Assembly: GCF_003185895.1 (NCBI RefSeq)
Contig: NZ_QHLY01000005.1
Coordinates: 581,476-645,475, forward strand
Direction of reading: 5' to 3'
Origin: Cryobacterium arcticum
Lineage (GTDB): Bacteria; Actinomycetota; Actinomycetes; Actinomycetales; Microbacteriaceae
Length of the DNA: 64,000 nt
Shown: in pieces, positions 10,906 through 20,044 of the stretch
How positions within the stretch are numbered: position 1 is the first letter of the stretch
Layout of the letters: the number at the start of each line of letters is the position of its first letter
The notes under the pieces: model-generated
The model's database searches: none
Told to the model about the DNA's origin: nothing
Seen by the model: the letters and a program-made list of their open reading frames with translations, nothing else
Program-made: the position numbers and the translations under genes

Positions 10906-10909
<4 letters not shown>

Positions 10910-11622
10910 GCGGCACGGGCGGCCTGCTCGGCCTGGTGACCATCGGCCAGTCACCGCGCACCGATGTGCTCGCCGACATCGCACCGCTGCTGATCGGCCG
11001 CGCCTTCGTGGAGCACGGCGCGCTCGACGACCTGGACGAGTACGACAGCGAGGCGTTCGCCGTGGTCGCCCCCGAGAGCGACGAAACCCCGCTGGTCTCG
11101 CGGTTGCGCAACGGCGCGTCGGTGCAGATCGGCCACCGGGCCCTGCTGCCCCGGCTGGAGGCCGCGATCGAACGGTGCGCGGCCGACGGCGCCGACGCCG
11201 TGCTGCTGATGTGCACGGGCCACTTCGAACCGGTGCCCGCCCGGGTGCCGGTCTACGACGCCGAGTCCCTGGCCCAGGCGAGCGTGGTGGAGCAGGTCGG
11301 CGACACCGCGTTCGGGGTGCTCACCCCCGTGGCCGCGCAGGTCGAAGAAAGCCGTGGCCGGTGGGCCACGCTGGTGGGCCGCCCGGTCGACGTGGCGCCC
11401 TGCAACCCGTACACGTCCGCCCCCGCCGAGGTGGCGAGCGCCGCGGTGGCGTTGGTCGCCGCATCCGCCGCCGAGGGCCGGGCGCTGGCGTGGATCGTGC
11501 TGGACTGCTTCGGGTACACCGCCGCGCAGGCCCACGCCGTGGCTGAGGCCACCGGCTGCGCCGTGCTACTCACCCGCACCGAGGCTGCCCGCCGCGCCCT
11601 CACCCTGATCGACGCAGCCTGA
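10906..11622 (+). CDS. AroM family protein
   Basis: A 238-residue cytoplasmic protein of the AroM family, identified from the N-terminal LVTIGQSPRTD. Two cysteines lie about 100 residues apart, Cys103 in LLMCTGHF and Cys201 in VLDCFGYT. That layout resembles the catalytic cysteine pair of the Asp/Glu racemase superfamily, so an isomerase-like role is an inference worth testing; no function is established. The gene ends the peptide operon and overlaps the ATPase gene by 4 bp (ATGA). The name comes from the E. coli gene near aroL and does not imply an aromatic-biosynthesis enzyme here. Confidence 0.88.
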
Positions 11623-11694
11623 CCCCCTGTGCGGCCCTCCCGCTCATCCCCCGGTCACCTGCGCCGTCCGGCGCTCCCGTGGGGCGGATGCCCG

Positions 11695-11758
11695 TGCGCG
11701 GGCACCACGCCGGTGCGCGGGTGGCGCGCCACCTGCGCAGCGGCGCCTGACCCGCGAT
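11695..11758. repeat. Intergenic palindromic repeat (REP-like), copy 2
   Basis: The core GTGGCGCGCCAC is at 11721-11732. The right side reads GCGCAGCGGCGCCTGACCCGCG, and the left arm is degenerate (GTGCGCGGGCACCACGCCGG). It lies between the aroM-like and mutarotase genes, in a 231-bp gap without other visible signals. Confidence 0.7.
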
Positions 11759-11853
11759 CGGTCACGACGCCAGCCCGCAACTGAGGGTGCCCGGAACATC
11801 CGGGGAGCGGGGCTTCCTAGGATGGGAGCATGTCCATCGACTCTGGAGGAACC

Positions 11854-12741
11854 ATGTCCGCCGTTCCCAGCACGCTCGAGCTTCCGTCCTCCGTCGAACT
11901 CGGCCAGGGGCCGGGCGGGCTGACCGTGGCACGGGTGTTCGCACCGGCCGGCACGGCCGAGGTGTACCTGCGGGGCGCGCACGTGAGCGCCTGGACGCCC
12001 GCCGGCGGTTCCCCTGTGCTCTGGATGAGCGAGCAGAGCGAGTACGCCCCGGGCGTTCCGCTGCGCGGCGGTGTGCCGATCTGCTTCCCCTGGTTCGCCG
12101 GACACCCCACGGATGTGTCGGCGCCGTCGCACGGGTTCGCCCGTCTGGCCGACTGGCAGCTGGTCGAGGCCCGCGAGGCCGGCGACGACGTTGTGCTCGT
12201 GTTCGTGCTCACCGACACCGAGGCCACCCGCGCCTCCGCCTGGCCGCACCGGTTCGAGGCCCGCTACACGGTCACCGTCGGTGCCGAGCTGCAGCTCTCC
12301 CTCGTGGTCACCAACCGCGACAGCGACCCGGTCAGCTTCGAGGAGGCCCTGCACACGTATCTCGCGGTCGCCGACATCCGGCAGACCCAGGTGGGTGGCC
12401 TCGAGGGCGCCCCGTTCACCGACCGGCTCACCGGCCCGCAGTCGGCCGAGACCGAACCGGTGCACTTCGACGCCGAAACCGACCGCATCTACCAGGGGTC
12501 CACCGCCACCACCACGGTGACGGATGCCGCTACCGGCCGCACCGTCACCGTGAGCAAGCAGGGATCGGCCAGCACCGTCGTCTGGAACCCCTGGATCGAC
12601 AAGGCCGCCGCCATGGCCGACTTCGGCGACGACGAGTACACCGGCATGGTGTGCGTGGAGACCTGCAACATCCGCGACGACGCGATCACCCTGGCGCCCG
12701 GCGCCAGTCACGAGCTGAGCGTGCGCTACTCGGTGTCGTAA
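11854..12741 (+). CDS. D-hexose-6-phosphate mutarotase (aldose 1-epimerase family)
   Basis: A 295-residue protein of the YeaD-type galactose-mutarotase fold, which interconverts alpha and beta anomers of hexose 6-phosphates. Typical segments are the substrate-binding RGGVPICFPWFAG, the catalytic-His segment SHGFAR, FEEALHTYLAV and the C-terminal VCVETCNI that supplies the conserved Glu. I prefer the ATG at 11854, which has GGAGG four bases upstream, over an in-frame ATG at 11830. It is monocistronic and flanked by repeat elements. No local link to a sugar pathway is visible. Confidence 0.9.
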   Translation: MSAVPSTLELPSSVELGQGPGGLTVARVFAPAGTAEVYLRGAHVSAWTPAGGSPVLWMSEQSEYAPGVPLRGGVPICFPWFAGHPTDVSAPSHGFARLADWQLVEAREAGDDVVLVFVLTDTEATRASAWPHRFEARYTVTVGAELQLSLVVTNRDSDPVSFEEALHTYLAVADIRQTQVGGLEGAPFTDRLTGPQSAETEPVHFDAETDRIYQGSTATTTVTDAATGRTVTVSKQGSASTVVWNPWIDKAAAMADFGDDEYTGMVCVETCNIRDDAITLAPGASHELSVRYSVS

Positions 12742-12756
12742 GCCGTCGGAGCCGCT

Positions 12757-13107
12757 TCAGATCGCCAGCGAGTACACGCCCAGGGTGTTGCCGTCCGGGT
12801 CGGTGAAGTCGAAGTAGTCCACGGCGCCGGGCACGTGTTCCACCGGTTCGAGCTCGAGGCCGAGCGTGGTGAGCCGCGCGTGCTCGGCGGCCGCATCGTC
12901 GACTCCGACGCGCACCCCGTTCTGGGCGCCGGGTTGCGCATCCGCATCCTCGATCAGCTGCAGGTCGATCGGTCCCAGCGTCAGCTCCAGCAGCCCCGGC
13001 GCCGGTTCGACCGCGGCCCCGGTCAGCTCGAACACCTTGCGGTACCAGTCCTCGGCCCGTCGCAGGTTCCGCACCGGCAGGCCCACGGTCACACTCGTCA
13101 CCTTCAT
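12757..13107 (-). CDS. VOC family (glyoxalase-like) protein
   Basis: A 116-residue single-domain vicinal-oxygen-chelate protein. It has the two beta-alpha-beta-beta-beta modules expected of the fold: LPVRNLRRAEDWYRKVFEL near the N-terminus and DYFDFTDPDGNTLGVY at the C-terminus. The glutamate in LIEDAD is a possible metal ligand. The reaction is not predictable at this level; the family includes dioxygenases, glyoxalases and antibiotic-binding proteins. The start at 13107 is chosen because the domain begins there; an open frame upstream is repeat-derived and does not look coding. It converges with the mutarotase gene. Confidence 0.85.
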   Translation of the reverse strand: MKVTSVTVGLPVRNLRRAEDWYRKVFELTGAAVEPAPGLLELTLGPIDLQLIEDADAQPGAQNGVRVGVDDAAAEHARLTTLGLELEPVEHVPGAVDYFDFTDPDGNTLGVYSLAI

Positions 13108-13211
13108 GGCCCCATTCCACCGGGTGTGAGCCCGGCGCGCAAGTGGCGGGGCTGGGCGCACGCACGAGGCGGGCGCGTTCGCCGCGCATGGTCGAGGCCC
13201 ACGACGCGCGA

Positions 13212-13271
13212 CGCGGGTCAGGAGCCGCTCCGCGGGTGGCACGCCACCAGCGAAACGGCGCCCTGCCCGCG
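13212..13271. repeat. Intergenic palindromic repeat (REP-like), copy 3
   Basis: The core is GTGGCACGCCAC (13236-13247), with one mismatch from the perfect palindrome. The left arm is GCGGGTCAGGAGCCGCTCCGCG and the right arm GCGAAACGGCGCC followed by GCCCGC. It lies in the 251-bp divergent gap between the VOC and SDR genes, where no clear promoter is visible. Confidence 0.72.
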
Positions 13272-13358
13272 CAGCTCCGACACGACCTGCCGGGATGCAC
13301 TCGCGCGGCGTCCGGCACCCACGGAATGCACCGGGCACGACGATGGTTGTCCCTCACA

Positions 13359-14483
13359 ATGCCTATTTCCGCTCAGTTCCCGCCCGCCCCAGACTCCCTC
13401 CCCGGCAACACCGCCGGCTCAACCCAGCGCACGGCCCTCGTCGCCGGCGCCAGCGGCATCGCCGGTTCCGCACTCGTCGACCTCCTCACCGCGCAGGGCT
13501 GGAGCGTTCTCGCCCTGTCGCGCACGCCCGTGGCAGCCCGTCCCGGCGTGATCCCAGTGAGCGCCGACCTCCGCTCGGTCGAGTCGCTGCGCACCGCCCT
13601 GGCCGGCCACGCCCCCAGCCACGTGTTCTTCACCGCCTGGCTGCGCCAAGACACCGAGACCGAGAACATCGCGGTGAACTCCGCAATGGTGCGCGACCTG
13701 CTCACCGCCCTGGCTGACGCACCGGTCGAACACGTCGCCCTGATGACCGGACTCAAGCAGTACCTCGGCCCGTTCGAGGCCTACGGCCAGGGCGAGGTGC
13801 CCGACACCCCGTTCCACGAGGACGAACCGCGGCTGTCGGTGGACAACTTCTACTACGCCCAGGAAGACGAACTCTGGGCCGCCGCCCGAGCCCGCGGCTT
13901 CACCTGGTCGGTGCACCGCGCCCACACCGTGATCGGCCACGCGGTCGGCAACGCCATGAACATGGGCTCCACCCTGGCCGTCTACGCCGCCATCTGCGCC
14001 GAACTCGGCCGGCCGTTCGTGTTCCCCGGCTCGGAGACCCAGTGGAACGGCGTCACCGACATGACCGAGGCCGGCCTGCTCGCAGATCAGATGGTCTGGG
14101 CGGCCACCACCCCGGCCGCCGCCGACACGGCATTCAACATCGTGAACGGCGACACCTTCCGCTGGCGCTGGCTCTGGCCGCGGCTGGCCGCGCACTTCGG
14201 GCTGGAGTGGGAGGGCTTCGTCGACGCACCTCGCCCGCTCGAGCTCCAAATGGTGGATGCCCAGCCGGTCTGGGACCGCATCATGGCCAAGCACGACCTG
14301 GTCGAGGCCGACCTCACCCGGCTGGCCTCCTGGTGGCACACCGACGCCGACCTCGGCCGCACCATGGAGGTCTTCGCCGACATGGGCCGCAGCCGGGCCG
14401 CCGGTTTCACCGGCTACCGCGACACCGAGCAGGCGTTCCTCGCCCTGTTCGACCGCTACCGCGCCGAGCGCCTCATCCCGTAG
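13359..14483 (+). CDS. PRISE-like SDR family oxidoreductase
   Basis: A 374-residue NAD(P)-binding protein of the extended short-chain dehydrogenase type. The nucleotide-binding motif is GASGIAG near residues 28-34. The region from HVALMTGLKQYLGPFEAYG to VDNFYYAQED resembles the plant progesterone 5-beta-reductase/iridoid synthase-like (PRISE) family, in which the catalytic Tyr lies in FYY..ED. Members reduce enone substrates; the natural substrate here is unknown. The ATG at 13359 has no clear ribosome-binding site and the mRNA may be leaderless. Single gene, with repeats on both sides. Confidence 0.85.
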   Translation: MPISAQFPPAPDSLPGNTAGSTQRTALVAGASGIAGSALVDLLTAQGWSVLALSRTPVAARPGVIPVSADLRSVESLRTALAGHAPSHVFFTAWLRQDTETENIAVNSAMVRDLLTALADAPVEHVALMTGLKQYLGPFEAYGQGEVPDTPFHEDEPRLSVDNFYYAQEDELWAAARARGFTWSVHRAHTVIGHAVGNAMNMGSTLAVYAAICAELGRPFVFPGSETQWNGVTDMTEAGLLADQMVWAATTPAAADTAFNIVNGDTFRWRWLWPRLAAHFGLEWEGFVDAPRPLELQMVDAQPVWDRIMAKHDLVEADLTRLASWWHTDADLGRTMEVFADMGRSRAAGFTGYRDTEQAFLALFDRYRAERLIP

Positions 14484-14542
14484 CCCCCGCCCGCGCTCGG
14501 CTGGCCGCACCGCACCGCACCGCGTCGCGTCGGGAGACGGCA

Positions 14543-14602
14543 CGCGGGCCAGGCGCCGTTTCGCGCGTGGCGCGCCACCAGCGAATCGGCGCCCCGCCCG
14601 CG
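14543..14602. repeat. Intergenic palindromic repeat (REP-like), copy 4
   Basis: This is the most complete copy. The core GTGGCGCGCCAC is at 14567-14578. The left arm GCGGGCCAGGCGCCGTTTCGC pairs with the right arm GCGAATCGGCGCCCCGCCCGC with few mismatches, so nearly the full 60 bp is palindromic. It lies between the convergent SDR and kinase genes and may double as a bidirectional terminator. Confidence 0.8.
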
Positions 14603-14637
14603 CAGCCCGGCGCAACCCCCGGCATCCGCTCGCGGAG

Positions 14638-15546
14638 TCAGGGCCGCAGTGTAAAACGGATGCCGGCCGCGCAGGCGGCGAGGTAGCCGGCGTAGAGCTC
14701 GGGTCGGCGCTCACGGGCCCACCGAGCCAGGTCGAGGAAGCGGAGCACCGTGAGCCGCCGCAGCATCCGTTCGGTCGCCTCGGTCATCGGAATGCCCGCG
14801 GCGGCCGCGAAAGCAGCCAGCGCGGCCGGTGTGATCGTGCGGTCGAGCACCGCCCACTGGTAGACCTGCTGCAGGTCGGTCCAGGGCGCCGGTCCCGTGC
14901 TGGCCGCACCCCAGTCGAGCAGCACCGGTGCCGCCGCGCTCACCGGGGCGATGAGGTTCCGCGGCGCCAGATCACCGTGTGCCAGGCCGAAGTCGAACGA
15001 TTCCGCCTGGAGCTCCCGCAGCACCGCCCGCAGGCCGGGCAAGTGCTCGGCACGGTAGGCCCCGTCCCGTAGCAGGGGGTCGTCGGGGCCGAGCGCATCG
15101 AGGTTGTAGACCAGGTGCGCCCGCCAGGCCGTCGGCAGGTCACGGCCGAACCGGGAGAACACCGCCCCAGGGGCGCCGGCCAGCGGAAGTCGGCCTATCG
15201 CCCGGCAGTAGCGGCCGAGCCAGGTCCATGGGTCCGCCAGACCGTCGGCCGCGGGTTCGCAGTACCGCAGAATCAGATAGGGCCGGTCGTCGAGCCGGCC
15301 GGAACCGACCACATCGGGTACCGGGATTCCCGCCTGCCGGGCCGCGTGCATGGCCCACTCCTCGACCGGGAACTCATTGGGGAGGAGCGGGTCTGCCGAG
15401 AACCGGACCACCCAGTCGAAGCCCGCACCCTGCACCCGGTAGACCTCGTTCACTACACCGCCGAGCGGTGACACCGCGACCGGTTCCCGGCCCCGGCCGC
15501 GCACGATCCGAGCCGCGAGGGCCGGGCCGTACTGCGCATCGGGCAT
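14638..15546 (-). CDS. APH-family phosphotransferase
   Basis: A protein kinase-like small-molecule phosphotransferase of about 302 residues. The catalytic loop HGDLAPRN contains the base Asp and the Mg-binding Asn, and DWGAAS follows with the Mg-binding Asp. Near the N-terminus lie a Gly-rich loop (SPLGGVVNEVYRV) and a lysine-replacing strand. The family includes aminoglycoside and homoserine kinases; there is no basis to infer resistance. I start at the ATG at 15546; an in-frame GTG at 15588 would add 14 residues. Neither start has a convincing ribosome-binding site. Confidence 0.85.
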   Translation of the reverse strand: MPDAQYGPALAARIVRGRGREPVAVSPLGGVVNEVYRVQGAGFDWVVRFSADPLLPNEFPVEEWAMHAARQAGIPVPDVVGSGRLDDRPYLILRYCEPAADGLADPWTWLGRYCRAIGRLPLAGAPGAVFSRFGRDLPTAWRAHLVYNLDALGPDDPLLRDGAYRAEHLPGLRAVLRELQAESFDFGLAHGDLAPRNLIAPVSAAAPVLLDWGAASTGPAPWTDLQQVYQWAVLDRTITPAALAAFAAAAGIPMTEATERMLRRLTVLRFLDLARWARERRPELYAGYLAACAAGIRFTLRP

Positions 15547-15645
15547 CTGCCCAGTGTGCCCGCTCACCGGATGATTCGGCCCCGGCACGCGCGAATCCCG
15601 CCGGACCTCGGGAGAAGGTCCGACGGGACGTGCGGCGGGCGTCGG

Positions 15646-16947
15646 TTACTCGTAGCGGAGCGACTCGATCGGGTCCTGCCGGGCGGCGCGCAGCGCCGGG
15701 ATGGTGCCGGCCAGGAAGGCCAGGCCCATCACGGTGAGCACGATCGTGGCAAGTGCCGCCGGGTCGAACGCCACCAGGGTGAGCCCGGGCAGGTCGGCCA
15801 GCAGGGTATCGGCCAGGAGCGAGTTGGCGCCGAAGCCGGCCAGCATGCCCACTGCAACGCCGAGCGCGCTGCCCATCAGGCCGATGAACACGGCCTCCAG
15901 GCTGAACAGACCGAAGATCTTGCCGCCGCCCAGACCCATCGCCTTCATCAGGCCGATCTCCCTGGTGCGTTCCTGCACGCTCATCAGCAGCGTGTTCACG
16001 ATGCCGAAGCCCGCCGCCAGCAGGGCGATCACGGCGAAGGCGTTGAGCACGAGCACGATGCCGTCGATGACGGCCTTGAACGAGCCGATCTGGTCTTCGA
16101 CCGTGGTGCCCGTGTAGCCCAGGTCGGCCAAGTCGCCCTTGATCGCGGTGGCATCGGTCGACTCTCCGGCCGTCGGGTCGAACCGAACGACGGCCTGCGC
16201 GTAGCTGTCCTTGCTGGTTTCTGACAGCCCCACGCTCTGGGCGTCATAGAGCGCCTGGGTGAGAACTTCGTTGGCCGTGAACGCCGTCGAGCCCACGAGC
16301 CCCTCCTCCGAGACGCCGACAATGGTGGCCGAGACCTCGGACTGGGTGCCCGCAACGTCGGTGATGCCGAGGGTGAGCGTGGCACCGACAGCGTCAGCGT
16401 CATCCGCGAACCCGAGCGGCTTGACGAAAGAGACCGGGATGGCGACCTGGTAGTCGCTGCTTGCCGCGTCGGGCTCGGCGCCCGCCGCGAGGTCCAGGGC
16501 CATACCGGGAATGAAGCTGCCCACGTTGGCCTCGTAGGCGGTACCGCCGTCTACCGTGACGTAGTCGGGGCTCACGCTCAGCTGCGGCTGCACGGAGAGC
16601 ACGCCGTCGACGTCACCGATCGTGCTGAGGTCGGTGGACGTGAGGGCCACCAGGCTGGAGCCCGGTGCGCCGGGAGGAGCGTTGGGGGAATCGACCGCCA
16701 CGGCATCCGGGTTGTACTCCACCGGGCCATCGCCGGTGTCTTCGGCCGCCTTGGTGACGGTGATCACGTCGTCGGCGCCGATCGAGGCGACCGTGGTGTC
16801 GATGTACTGGTTGATGCCGGTGCCGACCCCGCTGGTGAGCGTGAGGGTGAACGCGCCGATGAAGATGGCGAGCACGGTGAGAGTGGTGCGCGTCTTGCTG
16901 CGCAGGCTGTTCTTGACGGCCGTGCGAATCAGGTCGAAGACGTTCAT
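15646..16947 (-). CDS. MacB/FtsX-type ABC transporter permease
   Basis: A membrane protein of 433 residues with one helix near the N-terminus (residues 20-45, TVLAIFIGAFTLTLTSGVG), a large extracytoplasmic MacB core domain (about 50-280), and three C-terminal helices ending in the FtsX domain. The cytoplasmic turn QERTREIGLMKAMG is the family signature. Such proteins work by mechanotransmission and export peptides, antibiotics or lipoproteins, or act on cell-envelope proteins. The start at 16947 has GGAGG upstream and overlaps the ATPase gene by 4 bp. Confidence 0.93.
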   Translation of the reverse strand: MNVFDLIRTAVKNSLRSKTRTTLTVLAIFIGAFTLTLTSGVGTGINQYIDTTVASIGADDVITVTKAAEDTGDGPVEYNPDAVAVDSPNAPPGAPGSSLVALTSTDLSTIGDVDGVLSVQPQLSVSPDYVTVDGGTAYEANVGSFIPGMALDLAAGAEPDAASSDYQVAIPVSFVKPLGFADDADAVGATLTLGITDVAGTQSEVSATIVGVSEEGLVGSTAFTANEVLTQALYDAQSVGLSETSKDSYAQAVVRFDPTAGESTDATAIKGDLADLGYTGTTVEDQIGSFKAVIDGIVLVLNAFAVIALLAAGFGIVNTLLMSVQERTREIGLMKAMGLGGGKIFGLFSLEAVFIGLMGSALGVAVGMLAGFGANSLLADTLLADLPGLTLVAFDPAALATIVLTVMGLAFLAGTIPALRAARQDPIESLRYE

Positions 16948-17684
16948 GCGCGCACCTCCGTGGCGGTCGGGGCGGCATCCGGGGTTGCGGGAGGCGTCGA
17001 GTGCAGTGAGTCGGTGATCAGGCCGTCGCGAATGTACACGCGGCGGTCGCAGCGGGCGGCGAGCTCCTCGTCGTGGGTGACGATGATCAGGGTGATGCCC
17101 TTCTCCTTCTGCAGCGAGAAGAGGATGTCCTCCACCACCTTGCCGGTGGCGGAGTCGAGGTTGCCGGTGGGTTCGTCGGCGAAGATGACGCTGGGGTTGT
17201 TCACCAGCGCCCGGGCGATCACCACGCGCTGCTTCTGCCCGCCGGAGAGGTCGGTGGCCTTGTTGTGGGCCTTGTCGGCCAGTTCCAGCTGCTCGAGCGC
17301 GGCCATTCCGCGGCGCTTGCGTTCTGCGCCGCGGATGCCGGCGATCTGCAGCGGCAACGTCACGTTGTCGAGCACGCTGGTGCCCGGGGTGAGGAAGAAC
17401 TGCTGGAAGACGAACCCGAAGGTCTCGTTGCGGGTCTGGTTGACGACCCGGCCGCTGAGGTTGATCGCGTCGCGGCCGCTGAGCTCGACGGCGCCGCTGC
17501 TGGGGTTGTCGAGCAGGGCGAGCAGGTGCATCAGGGTGGACTTGCCCGAGCCGCTCTTGCCGACGATGGCGACGGATTCGCCCTGCTGGATGTCGAGGGA
17601 GACGCCCTTGAGGGCGTCGAACCGGGTGGCGCCGCGGCCATACGACTTGTGTATGTCGCGGGCGGCGAGAATGGGCACGGTCAT
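16944..17684 (-). CDS. MacB/LolD-type ABC transporter ATP-binding protein
   Basis: A 246-residue ATPase subunit with Walker A GKSGSGKST near residue 42, Q-loop FQQFFL, signature LSGGQKQR near residue 146 and Walker B VIFADEPTGNLDSATG. The last segment is typical of the MacB/LolD exporter group. The ATG at 17684 is selected because of AGGAG upstream and the family N-terminus ILAARDIHKSYGRG. It is co-transcribed with the permease and divergent from a histidine kinase/response regulator pair that probably controls it. Confidence 0.94.
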   Translation of the reverse strand: MTVPILAARDIHKSYGRGATRFDALKGVSLDIQQGESVAIVGKSGSGKSTLMHLLALLDNPSSGAVELSGRDAINLSGRVVNQTRNETFGFVFQQFFLTPGTSVLDNVTLPLQIAGIRGAERKRRGMAALEQLELADKAHNKATDLSGGQKQRVVIARALVNNPSVIFADEPTGNLDSATGKVVEDILFSLQKEKGITLIIVTHDEELAARCDRRVYIRDGLITDSLHSTPPATPDAAPTATEVRA

Positions 17685-17814
17685 GGGTGGTGATCTCCTG
17701 GGATACGGGTTGGCGTGCCTGCCGGACCGGCTCACGATGAACCGGCCTCGGTGGCACGACTTCAGTCTTGCCGAGCGTCGAGAACGCGGCGTCCTCCCGT
17801 CGCAGCAACTCCGC

Positions 17815-17865
17815 CGTACTACGCAGGGCGCCGTTTCGGCCGCGTGCGCACGCCGGCGTACTACG
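17815..17865. promoter_or_regulatory. Direct repeats CGTACTACG, candidate response-regulator site
   Basis: The 9-mer CGTACTACG occurs at 17815-17823 and 17857-17865, exactly 42 bp apart, i.e. four helical turns, so both lie on one DNA face. They sit in the 293-bp divergent gap between the exporter and the two-component genes. Between them is a stretch resembling a degenerate REP-like element (GGCGCCGTTTCG). Confidence 0.5.
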
Positions 17866-17977
17866 AGCGCAGTAGACCGAGCACCCACGCCCGCAGGCAG
17901 ACGCGGCCCGGTTGGGTTGACAGAATGGGGCAAGAGCCTGAATTCGCGGGCGACTCAATCACGGGCGGGAGGACGGC

Positions 17978-19354
17978 ATGCCGCGCCAGAGCACCCCGAC
18001 GCCGCCGCACACATCGCCGGCTCCGCACGAGCTTCGGTACCGGGCCGACCCGGCCGAACGCAGCTTCTCCCCGCTCTCCAAACTGCCGTTCTGGCTGCGC
18101 GACGTGATCATCGTGCTGTTCGTACTCGGCCCGAGTTTCGCGCACACCGACTTCAGCGGCAATGCCCTGTCCAACCCGGCCGCGGCGGTGTTGGTGCTGA
18201 CCTCGGTCGTGTCGGTGCTGTTGCGCTGGCGGGCACCGCTGGCGGGCGCATCCATCGCCGTGGTCGCCTGCGTGCTGGGCCTGGCCGTCGACGGCCCCAT
18301 CATCGCCTACCTCCTGGCCGTGCTGATCGGGGTGTTCTCGGTGGCCCGGCGGATGCCGCGGCGCACCTCGCTGCTCTTCTCCGGCGCGACCGTGCTGCTG
18401 CTCGCCGCGGCGACCGTCGCCTTCCTCGACACGCCATGGAACGATGTGCGGGCCATGCTGCAGCTGGCGGCGTTCGTGGGCTTCGCCACCGCCGCGGGCG
18501 ATGCCAACCGGTCGCACTCCGCTTACATCCGCGGCATCACCGAACGGGCGCGGAATGCAGAGGAGACCAAGGAGTCCGAGGCGCTGCGCCGGGTCGCCGA
18601 GGAGCGGCTGCGCATCGCCCGCGACCTGCACGACCTGCTCGCCCACCAGATCGCCGTCATCAACCTGCATTCCAGCGTCGCCTCGCAGGCGCTGCCCGAC
18701 CGGCCGGCCGACGCCGAGAAGTCATTGGCGACCATCCGCGAGGCGGCCCGCACCGTGCTCGGCGAGATCGGCAGCCTGCTCAACGTGCTGCGCTCGACGG
18801 ATGCCGGTGCCACCGGGCTGACCACCGCTCCTGTCGCCGGGCTCGACGACCTCGAACCGCTGCTGATCGACTTCGATCGCGGCGGCCTGCGGGTGGACCA
18901 CCGGCTGGCCGGCACGCCCCGTCCCCTGTCCGGCGCCGTGGACATCGTCGCGTTCCGGCTGATCCAGGAAGCCCTGACCAACGCGCATAAACACGGCGCC
19001 GACCGGTCCGCCCTGCTGCACCTGGACTACCAGGACGACGGGTTGGAGATCACAGTGACCAACACGGTGGATGCGCCGCCCCGGCCCGGCTCCGCCGCCG
19101 GGGTGAGCGCCGCCGCCAACCCCGGGCACGGCCTGCTCGGCGCCAGGGAGCGGGTGGGCTCGGTGGCCGGCCGGCTCACCGCGACCAGGGGGCCGGGGCC
19201 GGTGTTCAGGTTCACCGCCTGGCTGCCGACATCCCCGACCACGTCGGCCGGAGCCAACTCCGATACCGGCATCCGCGCCGGCAGCCCTGGGCCCGACCCG
19301 GGTGGCCCGCTCCCCCCGGCCGCCGAAGACTCCCGACCGAATGGTGTTTCATGA
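17978..19354 (+). CDS. NarL-type sensor histidine kinase
   Basis: A membrane histidine kinase of 458 residues. About four to five helices lie between residues 40 and 170. A HisKA_3 dimerisation domain follows with the phospho-accepting His218 in ARDLHDLLAH, then an HATPase domain around IQEALTNAHKHG (N box) and GHGLLGARERV (G box). A proline/glycine-rich tail of about 45 residues ends the protein. The short loops between helices suggest intramembrane sensing, as in exporter-linked kinases. GGAGG precedes the ATG. It overlaps the response regulator gene by 4 bp and faces the MacB-like operon, which suggests detection of an envelope-active compound. Confidence 0.93.
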   Translation: MPRQSTPTPPHTSPAPHELRYRADPAERSFSPLSKLPFWLRDVIIVLFVLGPSFAHTDFSGNALSNPAAAVLVLTSVVSVLLRWRAPLAGASIAVVACVLGLAVDGPIIAYLLAVLIGVFSVARRMPRRTSLLFSGATVLLLAAATVAFLDTPWNDVRAMLQLAAFVGFATAAGDANRSHSAYIRGITERARNAEETKESEALRRVAEERLRIARDLHDLLAHQIAVINLHSSVASQALPDRPADAEKSLATIREAARTVLGEIGSLLNVLRSTDAGATGLTTAPVAGLDDLEPLLIDFDRGGLRVDHRLAGTPRPLSGAVDIVAFRLIQEALTNAHKHGADRSALLHLDYQDDGLEITVTNTVDAPPRPGSAAGVSAAANPGHGLLGARERVGSVAGRLTATRGPGPVFRFTAWLPTSPTTSAGANSDTGIRAGSPGPDPGGPLPPAAEDSRPNGVS

Positions 19355-20019
19355 TCTCCGTGGTTCTCGCCGATGACCAGGCCCTGATCCGCACGGCCGT
19401 GGCCGAGCTGGTCTCGCACGAGGAGGGTTTCAGCGTGGCCGGGCAGGCCGGCAACGGGCGTGAGGCCGTTGAGCTGGTGCGGCGCACCCGGCCCGACATC
19501 GTGCTGATGGACATCCGGATGCCGGTGATGGACGGCATCCAGGCCACCGCGGCGATCTGCGCCGACCCCGAGCTGGCGGGCACCCGCATCATCGTGCTGA
19601 CCACCTTTGAGGAAGACGAGTACGTGCTGCAGGCCCTGCGCGCCGGTGCGAGCGGTTTCGTCGGCAAGGGCACGGAGGCCGGTGACCTGATGAACGCCAT
19701 CCGCACCGTGCACGGCGGCGACGCGCTGCTCTCGCCGCGCGCCACCCGGGCACTCATCGACCGGTACACGGCACCCGCCGAGCGGGCGGAGCTGACGGCG
19801 CCGGCAGCGCTCGCCCTGCTCACCGAACGGGAACTGGAGATTCTGCTGCTGGTGGGGCGCGGCCACGCCAACACCGCGATCGCCGATGAACTGGTGATCT
19901 CACCGCACACCGCCAAGACCCACGTGAACCGCATGATGACCAAGCTCGGCGCCCACGACCGGGCCCAACTGGTGATCATCGCCTACGAGTCGGGCCTGCT
20001 CGTGCCCGGCGGCGCCTGA
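19351..20019 (+). CDS. NarL/LuxR-family response regulator
   Basis: A 222-residue regulator with a receiver domain: the acidic pocket DD at residues 8-9, phospho-acceptor Asp54 in VLMDIRMP, and conserved Thr and Lys in VLTTF and GKG. A LuxR-type helix-turn-helix follows (about residues 155-215; LTERELEILLLV, SPHTAKTHVNRMMTKL). It is the partner of the kinase immediately upstream (ATGA overlap). The likely target is the divergent exporter promoter region near 17.8 kb. Confidence 0.95.
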   Translation: MISVVLADDQALIRTAVAELVSHEEGFSVAGQAGNGREAVELVRRTRPDIVLMDIRMPVMDGIQATAAICADPELAGTRIIVLTTFEEDEYVLQALRAGASGFVGKGTEAGDLMNAIRTVHGGDALLSPRATRALIDRYTAPAERAELTAPAALALLTERELEILLLVGRGHANTAIADELVISPHTAKTHVNRMMTKLGAHDRAQLVIIAYESGLLVPGGA

Positions 20020-20044
20020 CCCACAGGCCGACTTGCTCGTCTGC

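Noticed and set aside
13108..13338. In-frame upstream extension of the VOC gene
   Set aside because: It too passes through the repeat element; the VOC fold begins at 13107.
13143..13358. In-frame upstream extension of the SDR gene
   Set aside because: It runs through REP-like copy 3, and is Arg/Ala-rich with no SDR similarity; the start at 13359 fits the family.
14638..15546. Aminoglycoside resistance determinant
   Set aside because: Only generic APH-fold motifs are seen; these do not show which substrate is phosphorylated.
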